From Denitrobaculum sp965225735 (lineage in GTDB: Bacteria; Pseudomonadota; Alphaproteobacteria; Kiloniellales; Kiloniellaceae): DNA of 64,000 bases. The translations under genes and the position numbers were made by a program. This document shows positions 16,222-26,903 of the stretch, piece by piece. The notes beneath the pieces are model-generated. The model was not told where the DNA came from and did no database searches. It worked only from the letters and a program-made list of their open reading frames with translations. The stretch lies in contig CBDDBN010000030.1 of NCBI GenBank assembly GCA_965225735.1, forward strand, positions 248,001-312,000. The letters are read 5' to 3'. The stretch's first letter is position 1; every line of letters starts with the position of its first letter.

Positions 16222-17366
16222 TTACGCGTATGCTGCTGCGTTCCCTCGACCGGGGAAGCTATTGGTTTCTCGCCATCCTCGCCGCGGTCGCGATCCTGAT
16301 TCCGGCCCTGCACCTGCTGACCCCGGCCGACAGCGCCCTGCACGTCTCGGGCTATGCCGTCGCGCTTATGGGCAAGTACCTCTGCTACGCCCTGCTCGCG
16401 CTTTCGGTGGATCTGGTCTGGGGGTACTGCGGCATTCTCTCGCTCGGCCACGGCGCCTTCTTCGCGCTCGGCGGCTACGCTATGGGCATGTATCTCATGC
16501 GCCAGATCGGCGACCGCGGGGTCTACGCCAACGCGGAGCTGCCTGATTTCATGGTGTTCCTGAACTGGCAGGAGCTCCCCTGGTACTGGTACGGCTTCGA
16601 CTCCTTCCCCTTCGCCATGGTCATGGTGGTCCTGGCGCCTGGCCTGCTGGCCTTCGTCTTCGGCTGGTTCGCTTTCCGCTCGCGGGTTACCGGCGTCTAT
16701 CTTTCGATCATCACCCAGGCCATGACCTACGCCCTGATGCTGGCCTTTTTCCGCAACGAGATGGGCTTCGGCGGCAACAATGGCCTGACCGATTTCAAGG
16801 ACATCCTCGGCTTTTCCCTTCAAAGCAGCAGCACACGCGCCGGGCTCTTCGCCGCCTCGGTCATCGCGCTGGGACTGGGCTATATCGTCTGCCGGCTGAT
16901 TACCAAGTCGCGGGCCGGCATGGTGCTCACCGCGATCCGCGACGCCGAGAGCCGCACCCGTTTTCTGGGCTACCGGGTCGAGCACTACAAGCTGATGGTC
17001 TTCGTGGTTTCGGCGGGCCTGGCTGGCATCGCCGGCGCACTTTACGTGCCTCAGGTCGGGATCATCAATCCGGGCGAGTTCGCACCCGCCAACTCCATCG
17101 AAATCGTCATCGCCGTGGCCGTCGGCGGGCGCGGCACCCTGATCGGCGCCGTACTGGGCGCGATCCTGGTCAGCTACGCGAAGACCTGGTTCACCGGCGA
17201 GCTGCCGGAACTCTGGCTTTTCGCGCTGGGCGGCCTTTTTGTCGCGGTCACCCTGTTCCTGCCCAAGGGCGTCGCGGGCTTCGTTCAGGCCCGCTGGCAA
17301 AGCTATGCGGCGGACAGACGGCCCGCCGTCGCGCCAGCCGTGAAGAGCGAGGAGGCCACCTCATGA
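16218..17366 (+). CDS. urtC: Urea ABC transporter permease UrtC
   Basis: 382-residue LivM-type permease with about nine hydrophobic helices. Typical segments are WGYCGILSLGHGAFFALGGY and NPGEFAPANSIEIVIAVAVG. It starts at the ATG inside the urtB stop (ATGA) and in turn overlaps urtD by four bases, showing tight translational coupling. With UrtB it forms the membrane channel of the urea importer. Confidence 0.95.
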   Translation: MITRMLLRSLDRGSYWFLAILAAVAILIPALHLLTPADSALHVSGYAVALMGKYLCYALLALSVDLVWGYCGILSLGHGAFFALGGYAMGMYLMRQIGDRGVYANAELPDFMVFLNWQELPWYWYGFDSFPFAMVMVVLAPGLLAFVFGWFAFRSRVTGVYLSIITQAMTYALMLAFFRNEMGFGGNNGLTDFKDILGFSLQSSSTRAGLFAASVIALGLGYIVCRLITKSRAGMVLTAIRDAESRTRFLGYRVEHYKLMVFVVSAGLAGIAGALYVPQVGIINPGEFAPANSIEIVIAVAVGGRGTLIGAVLGAILVSYAKTWFTGELPELWLFALGGLFVAVTLFLPKGVAGFVQARWQSYAADRRPAVAPAVKSEEATS

Positions 17367-18112
17367 GCGACCGCGCGGCTTCCGTTCTCTATCTCGATGG
17401 CGTCACTGTCAGCTTCGATGGCTTCAAGGCGCTCAACGGTCTTTCCCTCTTCATCGAGCCCGGAGAGATGCGCGCTATTATCGGCCCGAACGGCGCAGGC
17501 AAAACCACTATGATGGACGTCATCACCGGCAAGACTCAACCCGACACCGGCGAGATCTTCTTCGACGGCAGCGTCGATTTGACCAAGCTGGACGAGGCAG
17601 ACATCGCCCAGCTCGGCATCGGGCGCAAATTCCAGAAACCCACCGTCTTCGAAAACCAGAGCGTCACCGAAAACCTGGAGCTGGCCCTGGCCGGGACGCG
17701 CGGCGTCTTTGAGAGTTTCACCTGGTTCGCTGGCAATCGTGACCGCACGCGCATTGAGGAGCTGCTGGAGATCATCCGCCTGCAGGACCAGCGGGACCGC
17801 ACCGCCGCCGCCCTCTCCCACGGCCAAAAACAGTGGCTGGAGATCGGCATGCTGCTGGCCCAGGATCCCAAGGTCCTGCTGGTGGACGAACCGGTCGCCG
17901 GCATGACCGACTTCGAAACGGAAGAAACCGCCCGCCTGTTGCGGGAAATCGCACAAGATCATTCCGTGATCGTGGTTGAGCACGACATGACTTTCGTGCG
18001 GGATCTGGGGGTCAAGGTCACGGTGCTCGCCGAGGGCTCTGTCCTGGCGGAAGGTTCGCTGGACAGCGTCAGCGCCGACGAACGCGTGATCGAAAGCTAT
18101 CTGGGGAGGTAG
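17363..18112 (+). CDS. urtD: Urea ABC transporter ATP-binding protein UrtD
   Basis: 249-residue LivG-type ATPase. Walker A GPNGAGKTT lies near residue 42, the signature-like LSHGQKQWLEIGMLL near 150 (the S-H-G-Q form is usual in UrtD) and Walker B VLLVDEP near 172. The start overlaps the urtC stop by four bases. It drives urea import with UrtE. Confidence 0.95.
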   Translation: MSDRAASVLYLDGVTVSFDGFKALNGLSLFIEPGEMRAIIGPNGAGKTTMMDVITGKTQPDTGEIFFDGSVDLTKLDEADIAQLGIGRKFQKPTVFENQSVTENLELALAGTRGVFESFTWFAGNRDRTRIEELLEIIRLQDQRDRTAAALSHGQKQWLEIGMLLAQDPKVLLVDEPVAGMTDFETEETARLLREIAQDHSVIVVEHDMTFVRDLGVKVTVLAEGSVLAEGSLDSVSADERVIESYLGR

Positions 18113-18116
18113 CGCC

Positions 18117-18814
18117 ATGTTGAGCGTTTCTAATCTCGACCTGCACTACGGCGCGGCGCAAGCCCTGCGCTCCGTCAATCTTGAGGTCCCGGACGATAAG
18201 GTCACCTGGCCTGCTGGGCCGCAACGGCGTCGGCAAAACCAGCTTGCTGCGGGCGATCATCCGCCAGATCCATGCCTCCGCCGGCAAAGTCACCTGGAAC
18301 GGGACCGACGTTACGAACTACAGCAGCGAACAGCTCGCGCGCCTCGGTCTGGCCTATGTGCCCCAGGGCCGCGAGATCTTCCCGTTGCTGACCGTGCGGG
18401 AGAACCTGCAAAGCGGCCTCTTCGTGCTGCCGCGTGGTCAGCGCAAGATCTCGGACGAGATCTTCGAACTCTTCCCGGTCCTGGGCGAGATGCTCGGGCG
18501 GCGCGGCGGCGATCTTTCCGGCGGTCAGCAGCAGCAGCTCGCCATCGCCCGCCGCCTTGGTGATGCAGCCCAAGCTCCTGATCCTCGACGAGCCTACGGA
18601 AGGCATCCAGCCCTCGATCATCAAGGACATCGAGCGGGTGATCCGCCTGCTGCGTGCCCGCGGCGGCATGGCTATTCTGCTGGTCGAGCAGTACTTCGAT
18701 TTCGTGCGCGCCCTGGCCGACAGCTACGCCGTTATGGACCGCGGCGAAATCGTGATGTCGGGCGACATGCAAAGCGGCGACGAAGATGCCATTATGAAGC
18801 ATCTGACGATCTGA
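18117..18814 (+). pseudogene. urtE: Urea ABC transporter ATP-binding protein UrtE, interrupted by two +1 frameshifts
   Basis: LivF-type ATPase whose coding sequence runs through all three frames. The first frame gives MLSVSNLDLHYGAAQALRSV; the second, after an extra base near 18208, gives LLGRNGVGKTSLLRAI and LSGGQQQQLAIAR; the third, after an extra base near 18552, gives KLLILDEPTEGIQPSIIKDI to the end at MKHLTI. Removing one base at each site restores 231 residues, the normal UrtE length, with all ATPase motifs intact. Full conservation on both sides of each break suggests sequencing error or very recent mutation. Four bases separate it from urtD. Confidence 0.88.
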
Positions 18815-18831
18815 TCCGAGGCCACCCGCGC

Positions 18832-19689
18832 GTGAACATCCTGTCCCCCCATCCTCCGCGAGCAGACGAGGCAACGCGCCTGCGTTCCCTCCAGCGGGCA
18901 CAGGGGGCGGCGCGCATTTCCTTCAAACATACTGAAGGCCGCAGCCGGGTCGACGACCTCTTTCAGCAAGGTTGTCTCAAGCTGCGCCTGCCGCGAAACA
19001 CCGCCGCCGACCCGGAAGCGGTCATGATCAACACCGCCGGCGGCCTGACCGACGGCGACCGCCTCACCGTCGACGCCGGTTGGAATGCCGGCAGCAGTGC
19101 GGTGGTTACCACCCAAGCCTGCGAGCGCGTCTACAAGTCCCGCGCCGAGGCCGCGCGCATCGAAACCCGGCTGACGGTCGAAGCGAACGCGCGCGCCTTC
19201 TGGCTGCCGCAGGAAACCATCCTCTTCGATGGCGGCCGGCTGGAACGTCAGGCCCAGGTCGCACTCCACGGCAACGCCCGCCTTGTGGCCTGCGAAGCGG
19301 TCATCTTCGGCCGACCGGCCATGGGCGAAACGGTGCGAAGTGGGCTGTTACGCGACTCCTGGCGCATCGAACGGGACGGCAAGCTGATCTTCCTCGACCG
19401 CCTGGGCTTCGAAGGCGACATCGCCGCGCAACTGGACCGGCGCGCGGTCGGTGACGGCGCGCGCGCCCTGGCCAGCGTCATTGTCTGCAGGCCCGACAGC
19501 CAGGGCCTCTGCGACGTCCTCCGCCCCCTGCTCGACCGGCCTGGCATCTCAGGCGGCTGCAGCGAACTCGGGAACGGCGTCGTCCTCACCCGTCTCCTGG
19601 CGCCCAGCGGACATAAGCTGCGCGGCGCCCTGATCCCCCTCCTTGAACGACTGCGCGGCGCGGACCTGCCGCGGGTCTGGACCTGTTAA
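18832..19689 (+). CDS. ureD: Urease accessory protein UreD
   Basis: 285-residue urease maturation chaperone that, with UreF and UreG, scaffolds nickel delivery to apo-urease. Typical motifs are INTAGGLTDGDRL, TTQACERVYKS and FWLPQETILFDGGRL. The start is a GTG with GAGG upstream; it follows urtE after 17 bases and shares its transcript. The frame is open far upstream, where it reads the middle section of urtE, but that is the shifted transporter gene, not a UreD extension. Confidence 0.93.
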   Translation: MNILSPHPPRADEATRLRSLQRAQGAARISFKHTEGRSRVDDLFQQGCLKLRLPRNTAADPEAVMINTAGGLTDGDRLTVDAGWNAGSSAVVTTQACERVYKSRAEAARIETRLTVEANARAFWLPQETILFDGGRLERQAQVALHGNARLVACEAVIFGRPAMGETVRSGLLRDSWRIERDGKLIFLDRLGFEGDIAAQLDRRAVGDGARALASVIVCRPDSQGLCDVLRPLLDRPGISGGCSELGNGVVLTRLLAPSGHKLRGALIPLLERLRGADLPRVWTC

Positions 19690-19702
19690 TTAGGACTCTC
19701 TC

Positions 19703-20005
19703 ATGAACCTGACCCCCAGAGAAAAGGACAAGCTGCTGGTCGCTATGGCGGCCATGGTCGCCCGGCGGCGGCTGGAACGCGGCGTGAAGCTCAACCACCC
19801 GGAGGCCATCGCCCTGATCACCGACTTCGTGGTCGAGGGCGCGCGCGACGGACGCAGCGTAGCCGAGCTCATGGCCAAAGGCGCTAAGGTCATCACCCGC
19901 GCGCAGGTCATGGAGGGCGTCGCCGAGATGATCCACGACGTCCAGGTCGAAGCCACCTTTCCCGACGGCACCAAGCTGGTGACCGTCCACGAACCGATCC
20001 GCTAA
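19703..20005 (+). CDS. ureA: Urease subunit gamma
   Basis: 100-residue small structural subunit of nickel urease; it begins MNLTPREKDKLLVAMA and contains LNHPEAIALITDFVVEGARD, both diagnostic. It is the normal size for a bacterium with separate ureA and ureB. It lies 13 bases after ureD and 14 before ureB. Confidence 0.97.
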   Translation: MNLTPREKDKLLVAMAAMVARRRLERGVKLNHPEAIALITDFVVEGARDGRSVAELMAKGAKVITRAQVMEGVAEMIHDVQVEATFPDGTKLVTVHEPIR

Positions 20006-20019
20006 ACGAGGTGCCCCCA

Positions 20020-20327
20020 ATGATCCCCGGAGAAATCATCTCGGCCGAAGGCGAGATCGTCCTGAACGCCGGCAGCGAAGCCACCACCCTGGAGGTCGCC
20101 AACTCCGGCGACCGGCCCGTGCAGGTCGGCTCCCACTATCACTTCTACGAGGTCAACCCGGCCCTGGAATTCGACCGCGAAGCCGCGCGCGGCCAGCGAC
20201 TGGACATCGCCGCTGGCACCGCCGTGCGCTTTGAACCGGGCCAGACCCGCGAAGTCACGCTGGTGCCCCTGCGCGGCAACCGCGCCGTTTTCGGCTTCAA
20301 TGCGAAGGTCATGGGAGGGCTCGACTG

Positions 20328-20328
<1 letters not shown>
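20020..20328 (+). CDS. ureB: Urease subunit beta
   Basis: 102-residue structural subunit, starting MIPGEIISAEGEIVLNAG and containing VGSHYHFYEVNPALEFDR. The ATG after a GAGG site was preferred over a GTG nine bases upstream because the family starts at MIPGE. Its stop codon overlaps the ureC start by one base. Confidence 0.97.
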
Positions 20329-22037
<1,709 letters not shown>

Positions 22038-22087
22038 GGATGGGAGGGAAACAGAAAGGAATGTGCCCCGTTAAACTCGATGCCCTT

Positions 22088-22110
22088 CCATCTGCCGGCA
22101 CGGCAGATGG
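22088..22110 (+). repeat. Perfect hairpin between ureC and ureE
   Basis: CCATCTGCCG and CGGCAGATGG form a perfect 10-bp stem around GCA, inside the 163-base ureC-ureE spacer, the longest gap in the urease operon. There is no T run; it may protect the message for the structural genes or reduce expression of the accessory genes. Confidence 0.55.
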
Positions 22111-22200
22111 CAAGCGCGACTGCGCGCCGGCGACTATTCGCCGAAAAGCCCGCGTGGCGTCTGAACGCCATAGCTTCGCGACAGCGGAGCGTTAAAACCC

Positions 22201-22725
22201 ATGATACGCGCCTCCCAGCATATCGCGGCAGGCCAATGGAACGGCCCGCCCGCCGACTCCATCACCCTGGAGCAGGAACAGCGCGACCGGCGGCGCATCG
22301 CGCTGACCAGCGACGGCGGCCTGCGCTTTCTGCTGGACCTGCCGGCACGGGTTCTGCTGCGTCACGGGGACGGGTTGGCGCTGGAGGACGGCCGGGTGAT
22401 CGAGGTGCGCGCCCAGCCCGAGCCCCTGCTGGAGGTGCGGGCCAAGGACACGCCCCACCTGCTGCGCCTCGCCTGGCACCTTGGTAACCGCCACCTGGAG
22501 GCGCAGATCGAACCCGAACGCATCCTGATCCGCCGGGACCGGGTGATCGCCGAGATGCTGGTGCGCCTGGGCGCGGAGACCACCGAGGTGGTCGAGCCCT
22601 TCAATCCGGAGGGCGGGGCCTACGACGGCCCGAGTCACAGTCACAGCAACGGCCATGCGCATGAACCCGCTCATAGTCATGGACACAGCCACAAGCATAG
22701 TCACGGGCAGACCCATGACCAGTGA
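22201..22725 (+). CDS. ureE: Urease accessory protein UreE
   Basis: 174-residue nickel chaperone: N-terminal UreE domain (DRRRIALTSDGGLRFLLDL), a C-terminal metal-binding domain (HLLRLAWHLGNRHL) and a 25-residue tail with about eleven histidines, the known nickel-storage feature of long UreE forms. The last eleven bases overlap ureF. Confidence 0.95.
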   Translation: MIRASQHIAAGQWNGPPADSITLEQEQRDRRRIALTSDGGLRFLLDLPARVLLRHGDGLALEDGRVIEVRAQPEPLLEVRAKDTPHLLRLAWHLGNRHLEAQIEPERILIRRDRVIAEMLVRLGAETTEVVEPFNPEGGAYDGPSHSHSNGHAHEPAHSHGHSHKHSHGQTHDQ

Positions 22726-23404
22726 GTCCTCTCCCGCCCTCTACCGCCTGCTGACCTGGCTCTCTCCCGCCTACCCGGTCGGGGCATTCGCCTACAGCCA
22801 GGGCCTGGAGGCCGCCATCGCGCGCGGCCTGGTCACCGACCGCGCCAGTGCGCAGGATTGGCTCACCGACAGCCTGACGGCCGGTAGCCTCTGGAGCGAC
22901 GCGGTGATCTTCGCCCGCGCTCAAGAAGCCGCCCAAAGCGGCGACGGCCCAGCCGTCGCCGAGATCAACGCCTTCGCCCTGGCCTTCCAGCCCGCCCTGG
23001 AACTACGTCAGGAGACCCTGGCGCTGGGCAGCGCCTTCCTGCGCACCACCCGCGAAGCCTGGCCCTGCGCCACGCTCGACCTGCTCGCGGATACCGTGGG
23101 TGAGAACCCCGCCTATCCCCTCGCGGTCGCGTGCGCCGCCGCCGGCCATGGCATCCCGGCCGAACCCGCTTTGGAAGCCTGGCTCCACGCCGGCGTCTCC
23201 AACCTCATCTCCGCCGCCATCCGTTTGATTCCCCTAGGTCAGAGCGATGGCCAGCGGATCCTGGCCGCCCTGGAGCCCGTGATCGCCGAGACCGCCACCT
23301 GCGCCGCCGCAACGCCTATAGATGCTCTGGCAACCAACAACCTCATGGCCGAGATCTGCGCCATGACCCACGAAACCCAGCAACCGAGACTCTTCCGCTC
23401 ATGA
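22715..23404 (+). CDS. ureF: Urease accessory protein UreF
   Basis: 229-residue all-helical GTPase-regulating chaperone for UreG. LTWLSPAYPVGAFAYSQGLE is the diagnostic N-terminal motif, with LGQSDGQRIL in the C-terminal part. The ATG giving MTSESS was chosen because the family starts shortly before this motif. It overlaps ureE upstream and ureG downstream. Confidence 0.94.
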   Translation: MTSESSPALYRLLTWLSPAYPVGAFAYSQGLEAAIARGLVTDRASAQDWLTDSLTAGSLWSDAVIFARAQEAAQSGDGPAVAEINAFALAFQPALELRQETLALGSAFLRTTREAWPCATLDLLADTVGENPAYPLAVACAAAGHGIPAEPALEAWLHAGVSNLISAAIRLIPLGQSDGQRILAALEPVIAETATCAAATPIDALATNNLMAEICAMTHETQQPRLFRS

Positions 23405-24132
23405 GCAGCCCTGATCCCACCGTCAATAGCGGCGCCCGCCCGGAGGGCCGGGCGGAATCCCCGGCCCTCACCGAAGCCACCAGCGCGCTCCAAAAATCCC
23501 CCTACGGCCCCTTGCGGGTCGGCATTGGCGGCCCGGTGGGCTCCGGCAAGACCACCCTGACCCAGCGCTTGTGCGAAGCCCTCCGAGGCCGCCTCTCCGT
23601 CGGCGTGGTCACCAACGACATCTATACCCGGGAGGACGCCCTGCACCTCGCCCGCGTCCAGGCCCTTTCCGAGGACCGCATCGTCGGCGTGGAAACCGGC
23701 GGCTGCCCCCACACGGCCATCCGCGAAGACGCCTCCCTCAACCTCGCCGCCGTCGCCGAGCTGAACGCCCGCCACCCGGACCTGGACGTGGTCTTCATCG
23801 AATCCGGCGGCGACAACCTCGCCGCCACCTTCAGCCCCGAACTCGCCGACCTCTCGATCTACGTCATCTCCGTCTGCCAGGGCGAAGACATCCCCCGCAA
23901 AGGCGGCCCGGCAATCACCCGCAGCGACCTGCTGATCGTCAACAAGACGGACCTGGCGCCTTATGTGGGCGCGGATCTGGAGGTGATGAAGGCGGACGCC
24001 GCCAAGGGCCGCGGGGAGCGGCCAGTGGTCTTTACGGATTTGAAGCGCCGGGCGGGGGTTGAGGAGGTCTTGGCGTTCTTAGAGCAAGCTGGGGGCCTAG
24101 ATATTATGGAAGTCTCGAACGCAGCCTCTTGA
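23401..24132 (+). CDS. ureG: Urease accessory GTPase UreG
   Basis: 243-residue nickel-insertase GTPase. P-loop GGPVGSGKTTL lies at about residues 43-53, with NDIYTREDA, the metal-binding GVETGGCPHTAIRED and the guanine-specificity motif NKTD. The ATG lies within the ureF stop (ATGA). About 35 N-terminal residues precede the family core, a common variable extension. A TTGAAGG/CCTTCAA inverted repeat spans its stop and that of the converging response-regulator gene. Confidence 0.95.
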   Translation: MSSPDPTVNSGARPEGRAESPALTEATSALQKSPYGPLRVGIGGPVGSGKTTLTQRLCEALRGRLSVGVVTNDIYTREDALHLARVQALSEDRIVGVETGGCPHTAIREDASLNLAAVAELNARHPDLDVVFIESGGDNLAATFSPELADLSIYVISVCQGEDIPRKGGPAITRSDLLIVNKTDLAPYVGADLEVMKADAAKGRGERPVVFTDLKRRAGVEEVLAFLEQAGGLDIMEVSNAAS

Positions 24133-24141
24133 AGGAAACAC

Positions 24142-24819
24142 TCACTCTGCCTTCAACCTGTACCCCGCCCCGCGGACCGTCTGCAACTTTTCCCCCTGCG
24201 CGCCCAACTTCCTTCTCAGTCGCCCCACATAGACATCCACCACATTGGTCAGGGGATCTTCGCTGGCGCCCCAGACGCTGTTGAGGATGCGTTCGCGGGA
24301 GAAGACGCGGCCGGGTTTGCTTAGGAAGAGCTTCAGGATCTCGCGTTCCTTGGCGGTCAGGTCCAGGGGCTGGCCCTCGACCGTGGCTTCCAGGCTCTCC
24401 AGGTCCAAGGTGATGGCGCCGCACTGCATGAGGGTCTGAGGCGCGGGTTCACAGAACTGGGTGGAGCGGCGGGCGAGCGCCTCGATGCGGGCGATCAGCT
24501 CGTCGAACTCGAAGGGCTTGCCCATGTAGTCGTCGGCGCCGAGCTTCAGGCCGGCGACCCGCTCGTCCAAAGCATCGAGCGCCGAAAGCATCAGGACCGG
24601 GGTCAGGTCGCGGCGGGCGCGCAGCTTGCGGCAGAAATCCTGGCCATGCATGCCCGGCAACATCAAATCCAGCACGATGACGTCGAAAGAGTCTTGCAAA
24701 GAGAGCTCGGTCGCCATCTCGGCGTCGGGCGCATGGGTGACCATCCAGCCTTCGGCCCGCAGGCCGCGCACGATGAAGTCGGCAACCCGGGCCTCGTCTT
24801 CCACCAGGAGGAGATTCAT
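24142..24819 (-). CDS. OmpR-family two-component response regulator
   Basis: 225 residues: receiver domain with acidic pocket ED near residue 7-8, phosphoacceptor D51 (IVLDLMLPG) and conserved lysine in YMGKPFEFDEL; then an OmpR winged-helix domain (DLTAKEREILKLFL; NVVDVYVGRLRRKL). The ATG giving MNLLLVEDEA was chosen over one 45 bases upstream by family length. It lies on the same strand as the histidine-kinase gene but 489 bases downstream of it; the two probably form a pair. Confidence 0.92.
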   Translation of the reverse strand: MNLLLVEDEARVADFIVRGLRAEGWMVTHAPDAEMATELSLQDSFDVIVLDLMLPGMHGQDFCRKLRARRDLTPVLMLSALDALDERVAGLKLGADDYMGKPFEFDELIARIEALARRSTQFCEPAPQTLMQCGAITLDLESLEATVEGQPLDLTAKEREILKLFLSKPGRVFSRERILNSVWGASEDPLTNVVDVYVGRLRRKLGAQGEKLQTVRGAGYRLKAE

Positions 24820-25308
24820 GACACCCCCCCTTCCCGGAGCTGACGGTGGCCGGACGCCCGGCAAGGGTGAAACGCCGGCAGCGGATTCGGACGCTCTGGC
24901 GGACCGATCTCAAGCGGACCGATCTCAAACGGTAGGAAAGGCATGTCGTCGTTCCCTATCTCTTCGTGCAACCGGGATAGCTCGAAACGCAAATAAGCGG
25001 CGCCGACCTCCCCATCGCACGGCCTCGAGTCATATGGACTTCGAGACGCGATGTTTCTTCGTCCCACCTTCCCGAAACCCGAAAATCCGAGACCTTTTGG
25101 AGGTGGGGTTGCTTTCGGTATGACAACGGGCCGGCGGCCACTTTCTTCCCTGCGCGGCTGTGACAAAAGTAGGGCAGTTTGCAAAGAACGCCCCCCAATG
25201 CCCCCAGTCACCCGCATGCCGGCGTCCCGGCAATAGGGGTCGGAACATACCTTCAACTGTCCTGGAATCTCTCATGGCCAAATGCCCGAGTTGGATCGGC
25301 CGCCAGGT
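24820..25308. other. Intergenic region between histidine kinase and response regulator
   Basis: 489 bases with no supported gene; short frames on both strands show no family character. It contains a tandem duplication of the 15-mer GCGGACCGATCTCAA (24899-24928) and, from about 25040 to 25230, sequence of slightly different texture (runs such as CCGAAACCCGAAAATCCGAG) that may be a decayed dispersed repeat. A promoter for the response-regulator gene should lie here, but I cannot place it. Confidence 0.5.
24899..24928. repeat. Two-copy tandem repeat, 15-bp unit
   Basis: GCGGACCGATCTCAA occurs twice in direct succession with no mismatch. It could be a replication slippage product or a pair of protein-binding sites upstream of the response-regulator gene. 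Confidence 0.7.
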
Positions 25309-26886
25309 TCAACCGGCCGCCGCGAGCGTGGGGCGGCTCGGCAGCGTGAAGCAGGCCTGAACGCCTTCGCCCATCTCGCTCGTCACCACGATCTGCCCGC
25401 CATGTGCCTCGACGATCGCCTTGGCCACAGGCAGCCCGAGCCCGGTGCCGCCGTCATAGCGAACGGCTGCATTGGAGCCTCGGAAAAAGCGCTCGAAGAC
25501 ATGGCTCAGCTCGGATTCGGACAGGCCGGGCCCGTCGTCGGCCACCGTCACGGCAAAGCCCGCGGGCGTCTGATCCAGGCGCACCGCGATGTTCTGGCCG
25601 CCATAGCGCAAAGCATTCTCCAGCAGGATCGTCACCACCTGCTGGATCCGGCTGGGATCGGCCCGCAGCCTGGCCTGCGCGACGTTGGATTCGAAGGAAA
25701 CCTGCTTGCTGGATTCGCCCAACAGTTTGCCGGATTCGACGGCCCGTTCCACCACCTCGGCCAGATCGGTTTCCTGGGGACGGATCCGGACCTCGCCGTT
25801 TTCGTGGCGGGCAACGAACAGAAGATCGTCGACAATGCGGGCCGTGTGATCGGCAGCCTCGCGGGTGCGCATCATGACCTCGCGATACTCATCGGCACTG
25901 CGGTCCCCACCGCGCAAGGCCACGTCGGCTTCACCGCGAATAATGGTGAGCGGCGTGCGCAGTTCATGACTGACATCCGCCAGCAGGCGTTTGCGGTTTT
26001 CTTCGGATATGCGCAGTGTTTTCAGCAGGTTCTGGAGCTGTTCGGTACGTCTAGAGACCTCCTGCTCCAAGGCGTCCCGGGACGCGCTGAGCAGGTCCTG
26101 ACGCTCCGCGACCTTACCGATCATCTGATTGAAAGCCTTGGCAACACGCCCCAGCTCAGTGTCGCCGGAGGCCGCCACCCGATGGTCGAGCTCGCCGCGG
26201 CCCACCGCTTCCGCACCCTCGAGCAATTGTTTGAGAGGGCGGGTCAGCGCCCGGCGCAAGAGCAGAATACCGAAGATCGCGGTCAGGGCAGCGATCAGTC
26301 CGGCGATAACCGCGGCGCGCTGAAAGAGATCGACGGCGGCCCGGATCTCGGCCTCGGTTTCCCGAACCTCCTCGCGCTCCTCCTCAAGCGCCTCCTCGAT
26401 CATGGCCTGGAAGTCGGCATCGATCTTTTCATCGAGGATTTTGGAAAGGCGTTCGTGGAACTCTATCGGATCAGCCTCCCTGGCCCCGGCCTGCAGCCGC
26501 AGGAATTCCTGCAACAGGCTCTCGATCTGCCGTTCGATCCGGGCCAGAAGCTCAAGCTCCTCGATTTCCTCGTCGCCCACCAGACGGACTTCCTCGGCGA
26601 TAAGGACACGCAGGCGGCGGATGTCGTCGCGGATCTCGGTCAGCAGCAGCGCTTCACCGCTGCCGTTATCCCGATCGCCGATCAGGAAGGCATCTCCGAA
26701 TTGTTTGAAGAGCTGATAGGTGTGATTGGAAAGGGAGAGATACTGGGCATGAACGCGGTACGCCAGGTGCGAACGCTCCACCTGGTTCTCTGCCGTGCGC
26801 GCGCTCCAAAAGGCGATCCCCGCAGAAACCAGCGCGATCATGAGCAACCCGCTAAAAGACAGCGTGAGTTTGGTCAGGTAGCGCAA
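25309..26886 (-). CDS. Sensor histidine kinase with HAMP domain
   Basis: 525 residues. Transmembrane helix 1 at about residues 8-28, a roughly 160-residue extracytoplasmic domain rich in Glu/Arg heptads, helix 2 at about 190-212, HAMP linker (TRPLKQLLEGAEAVGRGEL), coiled coil, DHp box with phospho-histidine H307 (ADVSHELRTPL), and ATPase boxes N (LLENALRYGG), G1 (VADDGPGL) and G2 (GGTGLGLPVAKA). The start is TTG. It begins 17 bases after the ABC-transporter gene, so it is likely the last gene of that operon. The signal sensed is unknown. Confidence 0.93.
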   Translation of the reverse strand: MRYLTKLTLSFSGLLMIALVSAGIAFWSARTAENQVERSHLAYRVHAQYLSLSNHTYQLFKQFGDAFLIGDRDNGSGEALLLTEIRDDIRRLRVLIAEEVRLVGDEEIEELELLARIERQIESLLQEFLRLQAGAREADPIEFHERLSKILDEKIDADFQAMIEEALEEEREEVRETEAEIRAAVDLFQRAAVIAGLIAALTAIFGILLLRRALTRPLKQLLEGAEAVGRGELDHRVAASGDTELGRVAKAFNQMIGKVAERQDLLSASRDALEQEVSRRTEQLQNLLKTLRISEENRKRLLADVSHELRTPLTIIRGEADVALRGGDRSADEYREVMMRTREAADHTARIVDDLLFVARHENGEVRIRPQETDLAEVVERAVESGKLLGESSKQVSFESNVAQARLRADPSRIQQVVTILLENALRYGGQNIAVRLDQTPAGFAVTVADDGPGLSESELSHVFERFFRGSNAAVRYDGGTGLGLPVAKAIVEAHGGQIVVTSEMGEGVQACFTLPSRPTLAAAG

Positions 26887-26903
26887 ATCCCTAGTCCGCC
26901 CCC

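Noticed and set aside
24899..24928. CRISPR-like repeat
   Set aside because: Only two directly adjacent copies with no spacer and no cas genes.
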